53,810 bases of DNA, from the NCBI RefSeq assembly GCF_002104455.1, contig NZ_NBOC01000020.1, forward strand, positions 1 to 53,810, written 5' to 3'. The number at the start of each line of letters is the position of its first letter. Positions within the stretch are counted from its first letter, which is position 1. Shown piece by piece: positions 41,906 to 51,560 of this stretch. The stretch is from Colwellia chukchiensis. GTDB taxonomy: Bacteria; Pseudomonadota; Gammaproteobacteria; Enterobacterales; Alteromonadaceae. The position numbers were made by a program, and so were the translations under genes. The notes beneath the pieces were generated by a model. That model searched no databases. It had not been told where the DNA came from and was given only the letters and a program-made list of their open reading frames with translations.

Positions 41906-42137
41906 CTTGATCCCACCCCAGATTCATTAAATACTGCAGAAGCTCTTTAACACCATACTAAAATCTTGGTCGATTACCAGTGTTTATTTGCAGAGTCATT
42001 AAATTGTCATATACGGTGGTGGTGTCTGGTTACTCGCGAAAGTTTTCTGTTGTTATTGTTAACGCAGGCTCAATATGGCGTAAATTTAGCGGCCATATTA
42101 CCGCTGAGCAGGCAATAGCGGATTGAAAGCAAAAGTA

Positions 42138-42794
42138 TTAGTGTTGAAACTTTCCCTGTTGAAGGTAGTAAATCACTTGCTCGATAACCGCGTTATTACG
42201 CATCATAAATACATGAGTCGTGGGCAAAGTAATGTGGTCATTCATGCCCTCTATTTTGGTGTTTTCAACCGAGACTTTACCATCATCAACATCGGGGATC
42301 AGTGACGATAGCAGCAAATTAATACTTTGTGTGCCAGCGATAATACCCACATCAAAATTTGCCTTACCCAATTGATTTGGCACGCTTAAAGCTCCAGTGC
42401 CTAGCTGCATACCAGCATCGCCATTGATCAAATGAAAGCCGGGTAAGTGGCAGAGCTTGTCTACGACTTCAGTGCCTTTATTAGGCGGGCCCAACATGAC
42501 GACTCGATTCAAGTTTGCAATACTGTGCTTGCTAAGAAACTGTCGCACTAAAATGCCTCCCATGGAGTGGGTAACAAAGCTAACCGGCATATTAGCGCAT
42601 TGCTGGAGCGCTTCACTGATGGTTTGTTCGGCTAATTGTTCAATGGGGTAAGCGCGTGATGGATAATCAATATTTAATACTTTATAGCCATGCTCTGATA
42701 AGCGTTGCGCCATTTTATCCATAGAGTGAGCCGAGCGAGCCAAGCCATGCAGTAAAATCACACATTCATTGCGAGGGCTTGATTGACTACTCAT
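42138..42794 (-). CDS. Alpha/beta hydrolase, lipase or acyltransferase type
   Basis: A 218-residue hydrolase with ILLHGLARSAHSM (oxyanion region), the nucleophile elbow THSMGG, GPPNKGTEV, and the acid and base in GMNDHITLPTTH. The fold is that of lipase/LipA-like esterases. No signal peptide is seen. It lies 12 bases after the nuclease gene on the same strand, so the two are probably co-transcribed. Confidence 0.85.
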   Translation of the reverse strand: MSSQSSPRNECVILLHGLARSAHSMDKMAQRLSEHGYKVLNIDYPSRAYPIEQLAEQTISEALQQCANMPVSFVTHSMGGILVRQFLSKHSIANLNRVVMLGPPNKGTEVVDKLCHLPGFHLINGDAGMQLGTGALSVPNQLGKANFDVGIIAGTQSINLLLSSLIPDVDDGKVSVENTKIEGMNDHITLPTTHVFMMRNNAVIEQVIYYLQQGKFQH

Positions 42795-42806
42795 GGCTAT
42801 GCCCCG

Positions 42807-43706
42807 TTACAGCGTCAGTTGTACCGAAATAGGGCAGTGATCGCTCAAGGTTTGACTCAAATGCTTGCTATATTTGCCATCAAATACCAACTGAGCAAAT
42901 GAGTTGTCGACGTACTGGCGCTTGGCTTTCGGATCAAAAATAATATGATCGATATAATCTTTGTACTTACCATCCCAGCACTTTGACTCGGCGTGTATGG
43001 TTGGTGCCCAAAGCGCTTCTGCACCTTGGTCATCTATGGCCTGCCATAAGCCTTGCACTTCACTATAGTTGAGTGCGATATCGTTAACAAAGCGACGGTT
43101 AAAGTCACCCACTAATAGAAATGGCACCCCTTCGCTGGCGCGGGCATCAACCCAGGCTTCTAACGGAATTGCTTGCTTAGCTAGCTCAGCACAGGCCGTT
43201 TTTGCATACGCCTGTTTGTCATCATTGTTGGGCATTTTTGCAATGCTGGCTTGATCCAGAGGTTGATGAAAACAACCAGATTTCATGTGTACCGCGAGTA
43301 AACGTACACTTTTACCATTTTTACTGAGCGTGACATCCATACCGCGGCGAGCTAAGCCTTGATCTAGCGCTTTGTATTCAACCGCCTTTGCTTGCAAGCC
43401 GCTTGTTTTTCTTACCGCAACACCAACGCGTTGCACCCAATCTTTAGTGGTAAAAAAGTAATCATACTCATCACCAAACACTTTTTTTGCCCATTTTGCG
43501 CTTTCAACTTCTTGCAAGGCAATAACGTCAGCATCTAACTCACGCGCATAGCGGGCTAATTTTTGGTAATCGGTTGCTTGTCGTTGATTGTATTCATGAG
43601 AGCCAAGCCAAGCGATATTCCACGAGGCAACTTTTATTGTCTCGGCGGTACTTGAAAAACTCAATAAAGCTATAGCAAAGCTAAGCACTGGCATTAATTT
43701 TTGCAT
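42807..43706 (-). CDS. Secreted endonuclease/exonuclease/phosphatase family protein
   Basis: A 299-residue exported enzyme of the EEP superfamily. A signal peptide (ending STA) is followed by VASWNIAWLG, ALQEVES (metal-binding Glu), LLAVHMKSG, LLVGDFNRR (catalytic Asp/Asn) and LSDHCPISV (catalytic His). Relatives are extracellular nucleases or phosphodiesterases. It is the first gene of a pair with the lipase-like hydrolase. Confidence 0.88.
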   Translation of the reverse strand: MQKLMPVLSFAIALLSFSSTAETIKVASWNIAWLGSHEYNQRQATDYQKLARYARELDADVIALQEVESAKWAKKVFGDEYDYFFTTKDWVQRVGVAVRKTSGLQAKAVEYKALDQGLARRGMDVTLSKNGKSVRLLAVHMKSGCFHQPLDQASIAKMPNNDDKQAYAKTACAELAKQAIPLEAWVDARASEGVPFLLVGDFNRRFVNDIALNYSEVQGLWQAIDDQGAEALWAPTIHAESKCWDGKYKDYIDHIIFDPKAKRQYVDNSFAQLVFDGKYSKHLSQTLSDHCPISVQLTL

Positions 43707-43865
43707 GTTAGTATTCTAGGTTAGCGATTGGCTAGCTATAGTAACGGTTAGAGTTTCAAATTCAAGCATGTTAATAGTTTGTAAGCTAAAAATCTTGCTA
43801 TGGTTACCGTGCGCCAATAGGCTAACTTATGCCAACACTAAGCAGCACGATAAATATGGAGCGCT

Positions 43866-44141
43866 ATGGTATTGTTGAAGATTAATTATCGTTTAGCCCA
43901 AGGCGCTGGGGTTATTGGTGTGCTGCTTGGTTTGTTGGCCTTTGGCTATCATTACACCTTTATTGACAGCACTTTGCCCGGTTATCGCTTGATCACGGCG
44001 CCGGCCATATTTGCTTTAAGCTTTTTTAGCCCAGAAACTGCCTTTTGGCCAAAAATGCTGATTTTTCTCAGCGCGCAATACCTAGGCTACTTTTTGATGA
44101 TGATGGTAATGAAACAAGTCATTAGATTAGCTCGCCTCTAA
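43866..44141 (+). CDS. Small inner-membrane protein
   Basis: A 91-residue protein with two or three hydrophobic segments (about 12-31, 40-55 and 63-84). GGAG lies 4 bases before the ATG. No family is recognised. It may be co-transcribed with the next gene, 52 bases away. Confidence 0.6.
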   Translation: MVLLKINYRLAQGAGVIGVLLGLLAFGYHYTFIDSTLPGYRLITAPAIFALSFFSPETAFWPKMLIFLSAQYLGYFLMMMVMKQVIRLARL

Positions 44142-44193
44142 CCGCAAGCCAACGAGCTAGCATGATAAGAATTTAATTAAGGTAGTAGAATTA

Positions 44194-44613
44194 ATGGATA
44201 TGATGAACGACGCACTGCCTATTAGTATCGTGGTGAGTGAAGATTTACAGGCACAACTCAACAAGATTGCCGCCATCAGTAATAAGCTGAGTGCACAGCT
44301 AAATTTTCATACCATGACCGCTAATTGGTACGGCGATGAAGCAAACCTTATTCAGATCAAATTTATGCTGCAAAGCCATACTGAATTTGCCCAGCAACGC
44401 CAAATAGCAGCGCGCGCAAAGCCCCTATTTTTAGCGGACGATGTACTAATCTATGATCAGAGTTTGCATGCTCAGGATTGTTATCTCGCCATTACGGAGT
44501 CAGAATTAAATTTGTTGCAGCAAAATCCGAAAGTAGTGACAGGATTTTTAGCGAAAAAATTGACAAAAATATTAAATATCATTGCTAAGCAGCGAGGTCT
44601 TGAAAAAATATAA
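44194..44613 (+). CDS. Soluble protein of unknown function
   Basis: A 139-residue soluble protein with mixed helix and strand and no signal peptide. AAGG lies about 11 bases before the ATG; another ATG three codons later is also possible. No family is recognised. A terminator follows 160 bases after the stop. Confidence 0.6.
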   Translation: MDMMNDALPISIVVSEDLQAQLNKIAAISNKLSAQLNFHTMTANWYGDEANLIQIKFMLQSHTEFAQQRQIAARAKPLFLADDVLIYDQSLHAQDCYLAITESELNLLQQNPKVVTGFLAKKLTKILNIIAKQRGLEKI

Positions 44614-44774
44614 CAACAAAATAAAAATATTTTTATATTTAAAACAAGGGATTAGTGTTTTCTGGGTGGCGATGTCAAAAATAATCAATAATCAATTTGA
44701 ACTAATGCGAGTTATAACGCTCTTACTTAGCAAGAGATTCTCCCCTCGGTTTTGTTTTATTATTGTTTTTTGAC

Positions 44775-44801
44775 GCTCCTCTTTTGAGGGGCCTTTTTTT
44801 T
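44775..44801 (+). terminator. Rho-independent terminator
   Basis: A 7-bp stem with one wobble pair (44775-44781 with 44786-44792), a TTTT loop and a run of eight T residues. It serves the upstream plus-strand gene. The 160-base gap before it also contains a small CTCTT/AAGAG hairpin. Confidence 0.75.
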
Positions 44802-44845
44802 GTCTGATTACACCTCCTCCCAGCGTTCTAACACGGGTCATTAGC

Positions 44846-47800
44846 TTAAGTTTTAGCGCTAATTTCATCACACCACTGTGTAACTTCCTCAGTTAATACT
44901 TTAATGCCGAGTGTTAAATCATTGATTAAAGCGTCGAGCTCAGGTGTTGCTCCGTTCATGGCAATAAGCTCGATATTTTCAGTGTGTTTCACTAACAAGT
45001 CGGCACCTAGGTAGCGCAGGCTGCCTTTTATGCGATGTGCTAAATCAGTTACTTTTTTATCGCTAAAATTATCATAGGCGGATAAAAGCTCGGTACAGTC
45101 ATTGACGCTAGTTTCTTTGTAAGCTTGTAAAACTTCGAAAACCAACTCATAGTCACCACCACTAAGCTCTAGTATATAAGCACGATTTAGGAGTTGATCG
45201 GGTCGAGCGTTCGTCTTTACTTCATTAACGAGGTTTTGTTTGACAAGTGTGACGCCATCGACTTTGCTGTCGTGGCGCGATGCGTGAAGCTTGGTGAGGC
45301 TCTGGCAAGCTTCGATCAGTTTGGTGTGTAAAGTCGCAATTTGGCACGGTTTGGAAAGGTAATCGTCAAAGCCTGAATCTAAACATTTTTGTGCAGCGTC
45401 ACTCATGGCATCAGCTGTAATGGCTAATAAAATTGGGCGTTTACTTTGACGTTCGGTATTGATAAGCGAGGCTAGGGTAAAGCCATCCATGTGAGGCATA
45501 TGACAGTCAGAAAGTACAATATCATAATCTTTTTGTTGGAACATGCTATAGGCCTGTTCCCCGTCTTCTGCACTGTCAACGCTAGGTCCTAAACGTTGAA
45601 TTTGACCAATCAGCACCTTTCGATTAATCTCGTTGTCTTCTGCGACTAAGACTTTCAGGTGCTCAATGTCAACCGTTTGGTTTGCTGTCGCAATAGAGGT
45701 AGGGGCAGTATTGCTTAATGTGTCGGCGGGTTCTTGGCTTAAACGCAGCGCAACAATAATAGTGAATAAGCTGCCACGGTTAGGGATAGATGATACATAA
45801 ATATCGCCACCCATAGCGTCGACTATTTCCTTGCAGATGTTTAGGCCTAGCCCTGAGCCGCCAAAATGGCGGGTAGTGCTGCCTTCTGCTTGCGAAAATG
45901 CTTCAAACAAAATATTTTGCCGCTCAGCTGCAATACCTATGCCCGTATCTCTAACTTCAATTTTTATCTTATGCCAGTGTTGACTTTCGTCTTTAATCAA
46001 CTGGTCATAGTCTAGTCGCGTTATGCTTAATTCTATGTGTCCGGTCTCAGTAAATTTTATCGCATTAGAAATTAAATTATTGAGCACTTGCTGACAGCGT
46101 GTTGGATCGCCGTAGTAACTTGAATGTAAACTATTGTCTAAGGTTAGGAATGACTCTAAGCCTTTTTGATTGAGCTGAAAGGAGAAACTATCGAGCACAT
46201 CTTTTGCCAAGGTACTCAGGTTCATAGGTATGTTTTCTAAGGTAAATTTTCCAGCTTCTAATTTCGAAAAATCAAGCACATCATTTAATAGCGCCATCAA
46301 ATTATTTGCTGAGCGGTTTAAGGTGTTAAGTAGATCTTGTTGAGTTTCATCAAGGCTAGTGAACGACAATGCTTCAGCCATACCAAGCACACCATTCATT
46401 GGTGTGCGTATTTCATGACTCATGCGTGCTAAAAACTCACTTTTCGCTTGCTCTGAACGCTCTGCCAATTGCTGTGATTTTTGCGCTTGGTTTAACGAGA
46501 TGCGAATATCAGCTTTAAACCTGTAGTACTTAAAAACCAAGAAAAGCATAAGCAACAGACAGATAATAAGTACGGTAATTACTTGGGTTATAAGGCTTTT
46601 AGCATTTAATTTATCGATTTGCTGGTGGTTGTTTCGCACCGGTGTAATATGACCATGCCATTTGAACTGCAACTGTTGTAGTTGTTGCTCATCGATACTA
46701 TTTAAACCGATATTAAGTAGCTGCTGTAAAGGCGCGTTTGTTTTTTCCACCGCCATATGAAATTTTGTTGCTGCGTCATCTAGTTCAATATGTTGCAATT
46801 GGAACTGGGTGTAATTGAATCGTTTGAGTAGATGCTCAGTATTTAAGGTGTTACCGACAAAAGCGTCTGCGCGCCCTGTAGCTAAAGCTTTTAATGCATC
46901 AGGCACTGTATCAACATACACAAAATTGCTATTAGGGAACTTCTCCTTAATGATGTCAGTAATTAAAAAACTGCGAATAACCACAAGGCGCTGTGTACCT
47001 AAACCTTCTAAGCTTCTGATATTATTATTTTTTTTGCTTACCAGTACGGTGCTGGCATTATCGATTGCACTGGTAAATAACAAGGCTTCTTCGCGCTGTT
47101 GTGATTTATTGACTGTCGCTAATATCGATATTTCTTGGCGCTGAAGCGCATGCAACTGTTGTTGAAAGCTAGGATAGGTAACAGGCTGAAACTCTACACC
47201 AGTATATAAACTTATCAGCCTAAACAAATCTTCACTAAGACCTAATATTTGGTTATTTTGAATTATTTGATAAGGCGGATAACCTTGTTTTAGCGTACCG
47301 TATTTGAGGACCGGATAATCGATAACATACTCTTGCAATGGTAACGATATTTCTGGCAAATGATGGCCAAGTATCAACCTAAGGTACTGTTGCTCTTTGT
47401 CCGTAGGTACTACGCTATACCATAGCTCTGTCGCGGCTTGCCTATCCATTCGACGAAGGCCCTCATTAATGTCTCGCATCAATGCTCGGTTTTTGCGTGA
47501 TACGATTGAGCGGATGCTCAGTGCTAAATTACCATGGTCAATACGCTGGTATTGGTCGCGTAATTGACGCTTTATTAAATTTTGCTTAAAGCGTTTTGGT
47601 TGCCACGAATACAAGAAATCAAAGTGTGTATTTTCATCAAGCAAGGTATTGAGGTCTTCGCTATAGGTACGTAGCGATTTTTGCTGCTCAATCAGGGGAA
47701 TGTAAGCACCCTTAGGGGCGTGTATAGCGATTGTTTTTGGTGTCGATATCTCACCCGCAGCTCGATAAAGAGCACTTGGAATTTCAAGATAAGGTAAGCT

Positions 47801-48292
47801 GAAATAGACCTTGTCAGCATAAGATTCAGTGTAGGTACCCATAGCTACAATTTGAATTTCATCACGCATCAGTGCCGGTAAAGGGTCCATGTATGGTACA
47901 TCTTTGAAACTCACTTGATAGCCAAACGTTTCACCCCAGTTGCGCCAAAAGCTGATGGAAAAATTACGCATTTGACTTAGGATCAGGGTTTCTGTTTGAA
48001 AAAGCTCAGGGTCAGCTTCCATTGATGACTGCAGCATTGTCGGAATACCGACGATTACAGCTTTAGATGCTATCGTCGTATCATTTTGCTTTGCTACTTG
48101 CTGACTCGCTTTAGCGGCTGAGGTCAGTAAAAAAGTACTAGTAAGCACGAAAAGCGTCAAGGCCGCCGCTATGGTACGACCCCAAAATTGTAAAATTTTC
48201 AATGATCGCATTAGCAGCAAAGCCATCTTTGTTAATTTCTCATTAAATATAAAAAGCATAAATTTATCAATTGTATAGCACGAATGGTGCAA
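44846..48292 (-). CDS. BvgS/EvgS-like hybrid sensor histidine kinase
   Basis: An 1148-residue kinase. An N-terminal hydrophobic segment is followed by two periplasmic substrate-binding (SBP_bac_3) domains (about 75-315 and 330-570), a membrane helix at about 580-600, HisKA with the phosphoacceptor His626 (MSHEIRTPMNG), an ATPase domain (RDTGIGIA, GSGLGLNI), a receiver with Asp929 (SDCHMPHMDG) and an Hpt domain with His1086 (AHRIKGSLR). A four-step phosphorelay is therefore encoded in one chain. The start is uncertain: ATG at 48292 or the one at 48226. It is divergent from two response regulators, its likely outputs. Confidence 0.92.
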   Translation of the reverse strand: MHHSCYTIDKFMLFIFNEKLTKMALLLMRSLKILQFWGRTIAAALTLFVLTSTFLLTSAAKASQQVAKQNDTTIASKAVIVGIPTMLQSSMEADPELFQTETLILSQMRNFSISFWRNWGETFGYQVSFKDVPYMDPLPALMRDEIQIVAMGTYTESYADKVYFSLPYLEIPSALYRAAGEISTPKTIAIHAPKGAYIPLIEQQKSLRTYSEDLNTLLDENTHFDFLYSWQPKRFKQNLIKRQLRDQYQRIDHGNLALSIRSIVSRKNRALMRDINEGLRRMDRQAATELWYSVVPTDKEQQYLRLILGHHLPEISLPLQEYVIDYPVLKYGTLKQGYPPYQIIQNNQILGLSEDLFRLISLYTGVEFQPVTYPSFQQQLHALQRQEISILATVNKSQQREEALLFTSAIDNASTVLVSKKNNNIRSLEGLGTQRLVVIRSFLITDIIKEKFPNSNFVYVDTVPDALKALATGRADAFVGNTLNTEHLLKRFNYTQFQLQHIELDDAATKFHMAVEKTNAPLQQLLNIGLNSIDEQQLQQLQFKWHGHITPVRNNHQQIDKLNAKSLITQVITVLIICLLLMLFLVFKYYRFKADIRISLNQAQKSQQLAERSEQAKSEFLARMSHEIRTPMNGVLGMAEALSFTSLDETQQDLLNTLNRSANNLMALLNDVLDFSKLEAGKFTLENIPMNLSTLAKDVLDSFSFQLNQKGLESFLTLDNSLHSSYYGDPTRCQQVLNNLISNAIKFTETGHIELSITRLDYDQLIKDESQHWHKIKIEVRDTGIGIAAERQNILFEAFSQAEGSTTRHFGGSGLGLNICKEIVDAMGGDIYVSSIPNRGSLFTIIVALRLSQEPADTLSNTAPTSIATANQTVDIEHLKVLVAEDNEINRKVLIGQIQRLGPSVDSAEDGEQAYSMFQQKDYDIVLSDCHMPHMDGFTLASLINTERQSKRPILLAITADAMSDAAQKCLDSGFDDYLSKPCQIATLHTKLIEACQSLTKLHASRHDSKVDGVTLVKQNLVNEVKTNARPDQLLNRAYILELSGGDYELVFEVLQAYKETSVNDCTELLSAYDNFSDKKVTDLAHRIKGSLRYLGADLLVKHTENIELIAMNGATPELDALINDLTLGIKVLTEEVTQWCDEISAKT

Positions 48293-48335
48293 GTGTAGTC
48301 TAACATTAATTTGTCAATGAAATTATTACAGTTAT

Positions 48336-48353
48336 ATTACAATAAAATGTAAT
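48336..48353. promoter_or_regulatory. Operator-like palindrome between kinase and regulators
   Basis: ATTACA and TGTAAT arms are separated by 6 bases, with further matching ACAG/CTGT outside. It lies in the divergent intergenic region and could control both directions. Confidence 0.35.
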
Positions 48354-48378
48354 CTGTACAATTTTATGGAGTGCTCAA

Positions 48379-48410
48379 GTATACTGATGGTCAACCAGTA
48401 TATTTTTTTA
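48379..48410 (+). terminator. Terminator-like hairpin in the leader of the response regulator
   Basis: TATACTG/CAGTATA arms and an inner TGGT/ACCA pairing are followed by seven T residues, about 75 bases before the regulator start. With a possible promoter at 48311-48338 it would act as an attenuator or end a short RNA. Confidence 0.4.
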
Positions 48411-48483
48411 TAATGTACTTTCAAGAAAAATATAGCAGATAAGGCTATAAATTGACGCTAATGAGGTTTTAAGTCAAAACAAG

Positions 48484-50166
48484 ATGAAAGAGTTTCATAA
48501 CCAACGGCCCGTATTGGTGATTGATGACTGTCAAATATACCGCGTCGCATCAAAAACTATGTTATTAAAACTAGGCCTTAACCCTGAGCAAATCTTGTTG
48601 GCTAAAGACGCCTCAACAGCCTTGGATTTTTGTCAAACAGAGTCGTTTCAGCTCGTGCTTTGTGATTATAACTTAGGCAGTCATACCAATGGCCACCAAT
48701 TATTAGATGAAATGATCTATCGAAAATTGTTGCCGGCAGATTGCGCAATAGTCATAGTTACCGGGAATGCATCGACTGAAGTAGTGCGAGGTTTTGCTGA
48801 TCTCAAGCCAGATGGTTTTCTGGTAAAGCCGGTTAATTTCCTTACGTTGCAGCAACGCCTACCCAAAATTATTCGCAGAAAACGTATGATAAGTCAGGTG
48901 CTAACTACCTATGCAGGTGGTGATTTTAATCATGCTATCAAGTTAGCTGAGGACGCGGTAGATAGCGCGACAGAAATGACCAATAGTGCGCTATTATTGA
49001 AAGCTCGTGCGCTCATTGCGCTCAATAAATTAGATGACGCGAGAAATGTTTTAATATCGATAAATGACGCCCCTGAAAGCTCCCTAATTCAGCTAGAGTT
49101 AGCGCAAATTGCCTTTAAACAAAAGCAATTTAAATTGTGTGAGACAGTATTAAAGCCGCTGGAAAAAGACCCAATCACCTGCACAGCAGCATTACAATTA
49201 TCAGCGGAGGTATTATTTAAACAAGCCTTATTTGAATTAGCACTGAAAAAAATAGTGGAATCAGTCGCTAAATCACCTAAACACATTGTCCGTCATCTTA
49301 TGAAAGCGCATATTGCGATGGCGCAGTTTGATTTGAAAACAGCGTATCAGGGGGCAGCAGGAGCGTTAAAGGAGGCTAGTAATTCGTTTCGAGAAACACT
49401 GGCATTGCATCATTTTGCTGCCCAATTAACTTTGGATAGAAGTCAGTTTGCCGATACAAAAGACAAACAAAAATACCTAAATCGTTTTACGTTACAATGT
49501 CAGAGTTGGCGTAATCGATTTGACTTTAAAGAATATAAAAGGTTTGAATTACTCTTAATGGCGCGTGCTAGCGGTCTTGGTGGCGCTATTACTAAAGCAA
49601 TAGCATATTTTGATGAATATCAGCAGTATATTAAAAAAGCAAAGTCGCAGCCAGCTAGTGTTAATGAGCAAATTGAGCTCGCAAAAGTGTACTTGATGTT
49701 TAACAACATTGACGCCTACCAAGCAACAATGCAAGTGCTCGCGCGCGAGTTTAATCGCGATAGCACAACCATTGAGCATCAAGCTTTTAGGCGATATTTG
49801 GCACGCTGGTGCGAACAAGTTGAGCGGATAAGTGCGCAAATTTCAAACTTGAAAACGGCAAGTAAAAATTTATTGCATAATAAAAGTTATGGTATGGCCT
49901 TGGAAAAATTAATAAAAGCTCAAGAGCTTAATGCCTTAGATGAAGAGGTCGCTAGTATGTTAATTTTTTGTTTAACTAAGGCTTGGCCTGCAGGGTGGAG
50001 TAAGCAAGAGGTGTCTCGTTTAGCACTAAAATGTCGCTTGGTCAGCACATCAAAATTTAATACCGCAGCCTATCGGCGTAATTGTCAGATATTAGTTGCG
50101 CAATTAGATATTAAAGAGCTGATACAGTGGCCATCTGCGAGTGATAATTTATTAGGTACAAGGTGA
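48484..50166 (+). CDS. Response regulator with helical-repeat output domain
   Basis: A 560-residue protein. Residues 8-130 are a receiver domain with the acidic pocket Asp14/Asp15, the phosphoacceptor Asp61 (LVLCDYNLG) and Lys in FLVKPV. The remaining 430 residues are helical repeats of TPR type (LLLKARALIALNKLDDARNVL, LQLSAEVLFKQALFELAL). There is no DNA-binding domain, so output is through protein contacts. It lies opposite the hybrid kinase and 46 bases before the REC-EAL gene, probably in one operon. Confidence 0.88.
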   Translation: MKEFHNQRPVLVIDDCQIYRVASKTMLLKLGLNPEQILLAKDASTALDFCQTESFQLVLCDYNLGSHTNGHQLLDEMIYRKLLPADCAIVIVTGNASTEVVRGFADLKPDGFLVKPVNFLTLQQRLPKIIRRKRMISQVLTTYAGGDFNHAIKLAEDAVDSATEMTNSALLLKARALIALNKLDDARNVLISINDAPESSLIQLELAQIAFKQKQFKLCETVLKPLEKDPITCTAALQLSAEVLFKQALFELALKKIVESVAKSPKHIVRHLMKAHIAMAQFDLKTAYQGAAGALKEASNSFRETLALHHFAAQLTLDRSQFADTKDKQKYLNRFTLQCQSWRNRFDFKEYKRFELLLMARASGLGGAITKAIAYFDEYQQYIKKAKSQPASVNEQIELAKVYLMFNNIDAYQATMQVLAREFNRDSTTIEHQAFRRYLARWCEQVERISAQISNLKTASKNLLHNKSYGMALEKLIKAQELNALDEEVASMLIFCLTKAWPAGWSKQEVSRLALKCRLVSTSKFNTAAYRRNCQILVAQLDIKELIQWPSASDNLLGTR

Positions 50167-50212
50167 AAAATTTTTAACAGTGCCAATATAATAAAGCTAC
50201 AAGGAATGACGT

Positions 50213-51400
50213 TTGAATATTAAAAAAGTTCTGATCATAGAAGATGATCGATTTCAGGTGCAGCTTATGACGCGATTTTTAGAAAAATTGACTCATGCTA
50301 GTGTTCAACGTGCTGCCAATGGTCAAGAAGCACTGAGCCACTTAAATCATATTCATAAGCCTGATTTGATTTTTTGTGACCTCAATATGCCAAAAATGGA
50401 TGGTATAGAGTTTTTGCGAAAGGTATCGCAACAAAAGCTAAATAGCCAAATTGTGATTACTAGTGTGGCAGAAACTGAGGTTTTATCTTCGGTAATCAAA
50501 ATGGCGGATACTTATGGCTTATTGAATGTATTAAGCCTAAAAAAGCCTATCAATTATAAATCTTTAGAGAGCTTGTTTACACAATTGGAGCAATTAGAAG
50601 AAAAAAAAGTTGACCAATTTAACGTCAGCTATCAAGCCAGTGATCAGGAGATAATCAATGGCTTGCAATATGGTCAATTTGTGCCGTTTTTTCAACCACA
50701 TATTAATGCTACTAATAACCAGATCTGCGGTGCCGAAGCGTTAGTGCGTTGGCAACATCCTAAAATAGGGGTTTTATCACCCGATGCATTTCTCAAAAAA
50801 TTAACTAAGCTTGGTTTAATCAACAAGCTGACGCTTACGATATTGGATTTAGCCATTGCAACTTGTGTAAGTTGGCACCAGCAGGGGACGCAGTATCGCA
50901 TATCAGTAAATGTTTCCCCGCTAGATTTAACAGATCTTAACTTTGCCGACCGGGTATTTGAAATTTTAAATCATTATCAACTGCCAGCTAAATACCTTAC
51001 CTTAGAAATTACTGAAACTGAAATTTGTAACCATCTAGGCAAGGCGCTGGAAACTATGAGTCGACTGCGAATTAAAGGTGTTGAAATCTCAATAGATGAC
51101 TTTGGTACCGGTTCGTCATCAATGTTGCAACTGATCACTAGTCCGTTTAGAGAGTTAAAAGTCGATCAATTTTTTGTTCGTAATATGTTTGTTGACCCTA
51201 AAAGCTATACGGCGGTTAAGGCGTCATTGTATTTGGCTAAACATTTAAATTTACGATCGGTTGCTGAAGGCGTGGAGACGGAAGAACAAGCTAAGGAATT
51301 AAAACATTTAGGTTGCAATATTCTGCAAGGTTACAATTACTCACCAGCGTTACCGGCTGAAAAGTTTTTACAGTGGTGCCAGCACTTCCAGTCAAAATAA
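50213..51400 (+). CDS. Response regulator with EAL cyclic-di-GMP phosphodiesterase
   Basis: A 395-residue protein: a receiver domain with phosphoacceptor Asp56 (FCDLNMPKMDG) and Lys in LKKPIN, then an EAL domain (about 150-390). The metal and catalytic residues look intact (AEALVRW, ISVNVSP, LEITETE, IDDFGTG, LKVDQFF, AEGVETEEQ), so it should cleave cyclic-di-GMP. TTG at 50213 is the start, with AAGGA 6 bases upstream. The kinase and the REC-TPR protein next to it suggest a single pathway that lowers cyclic-di-GMP. Confidence 0.93.
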   Translation: MNIKKVLIIEDDRFQVQLMTRFLEKLTHASVQRAANGQEALSHLNHIHKPDLIFCDLNMPKMDGIEFLRKVSQQKLNSQIVITSVAETEVLSSVIKMADTYGLLNVLSLKKPINYKSLESLFTQLEQLEEKKVDQFNVSYQASDQEIINGLQYGQFVPFFQPHINATNNQICGAEALVRWQHPKIGVLSPDAFLKKLTKLGLINKLTLTILDLAIATCVSWHQQGTQYRISVNVSPLDLTDLNFADRVFEILNHYQLPAKYLTLEITETEICNHLGKALETMSRLRIKGVEISIDDFGTGSSSMLQLITSPFRELKVDQFFVRNMFVDPKSYTAVKASLYLAKHLNLRSVAEGVETEEQAKELKHLGCNILQGYNYSPALPAEKFLQWCQHFQSK

Positions 51401-51560
51401 CGGGCAGAAACATTGTTAAAACACTGCTAGTTCTGGGTATTTAGTCACAGTAGTATCACGCATTTTCAGCGCAGTAGTTTACACTGTGCTTTATAATGTT
51501 CGGTTGGTAGAGTTACCGCCGCCAGTTAACATCAACATTTTCAAATGACTAAGGATAAGA

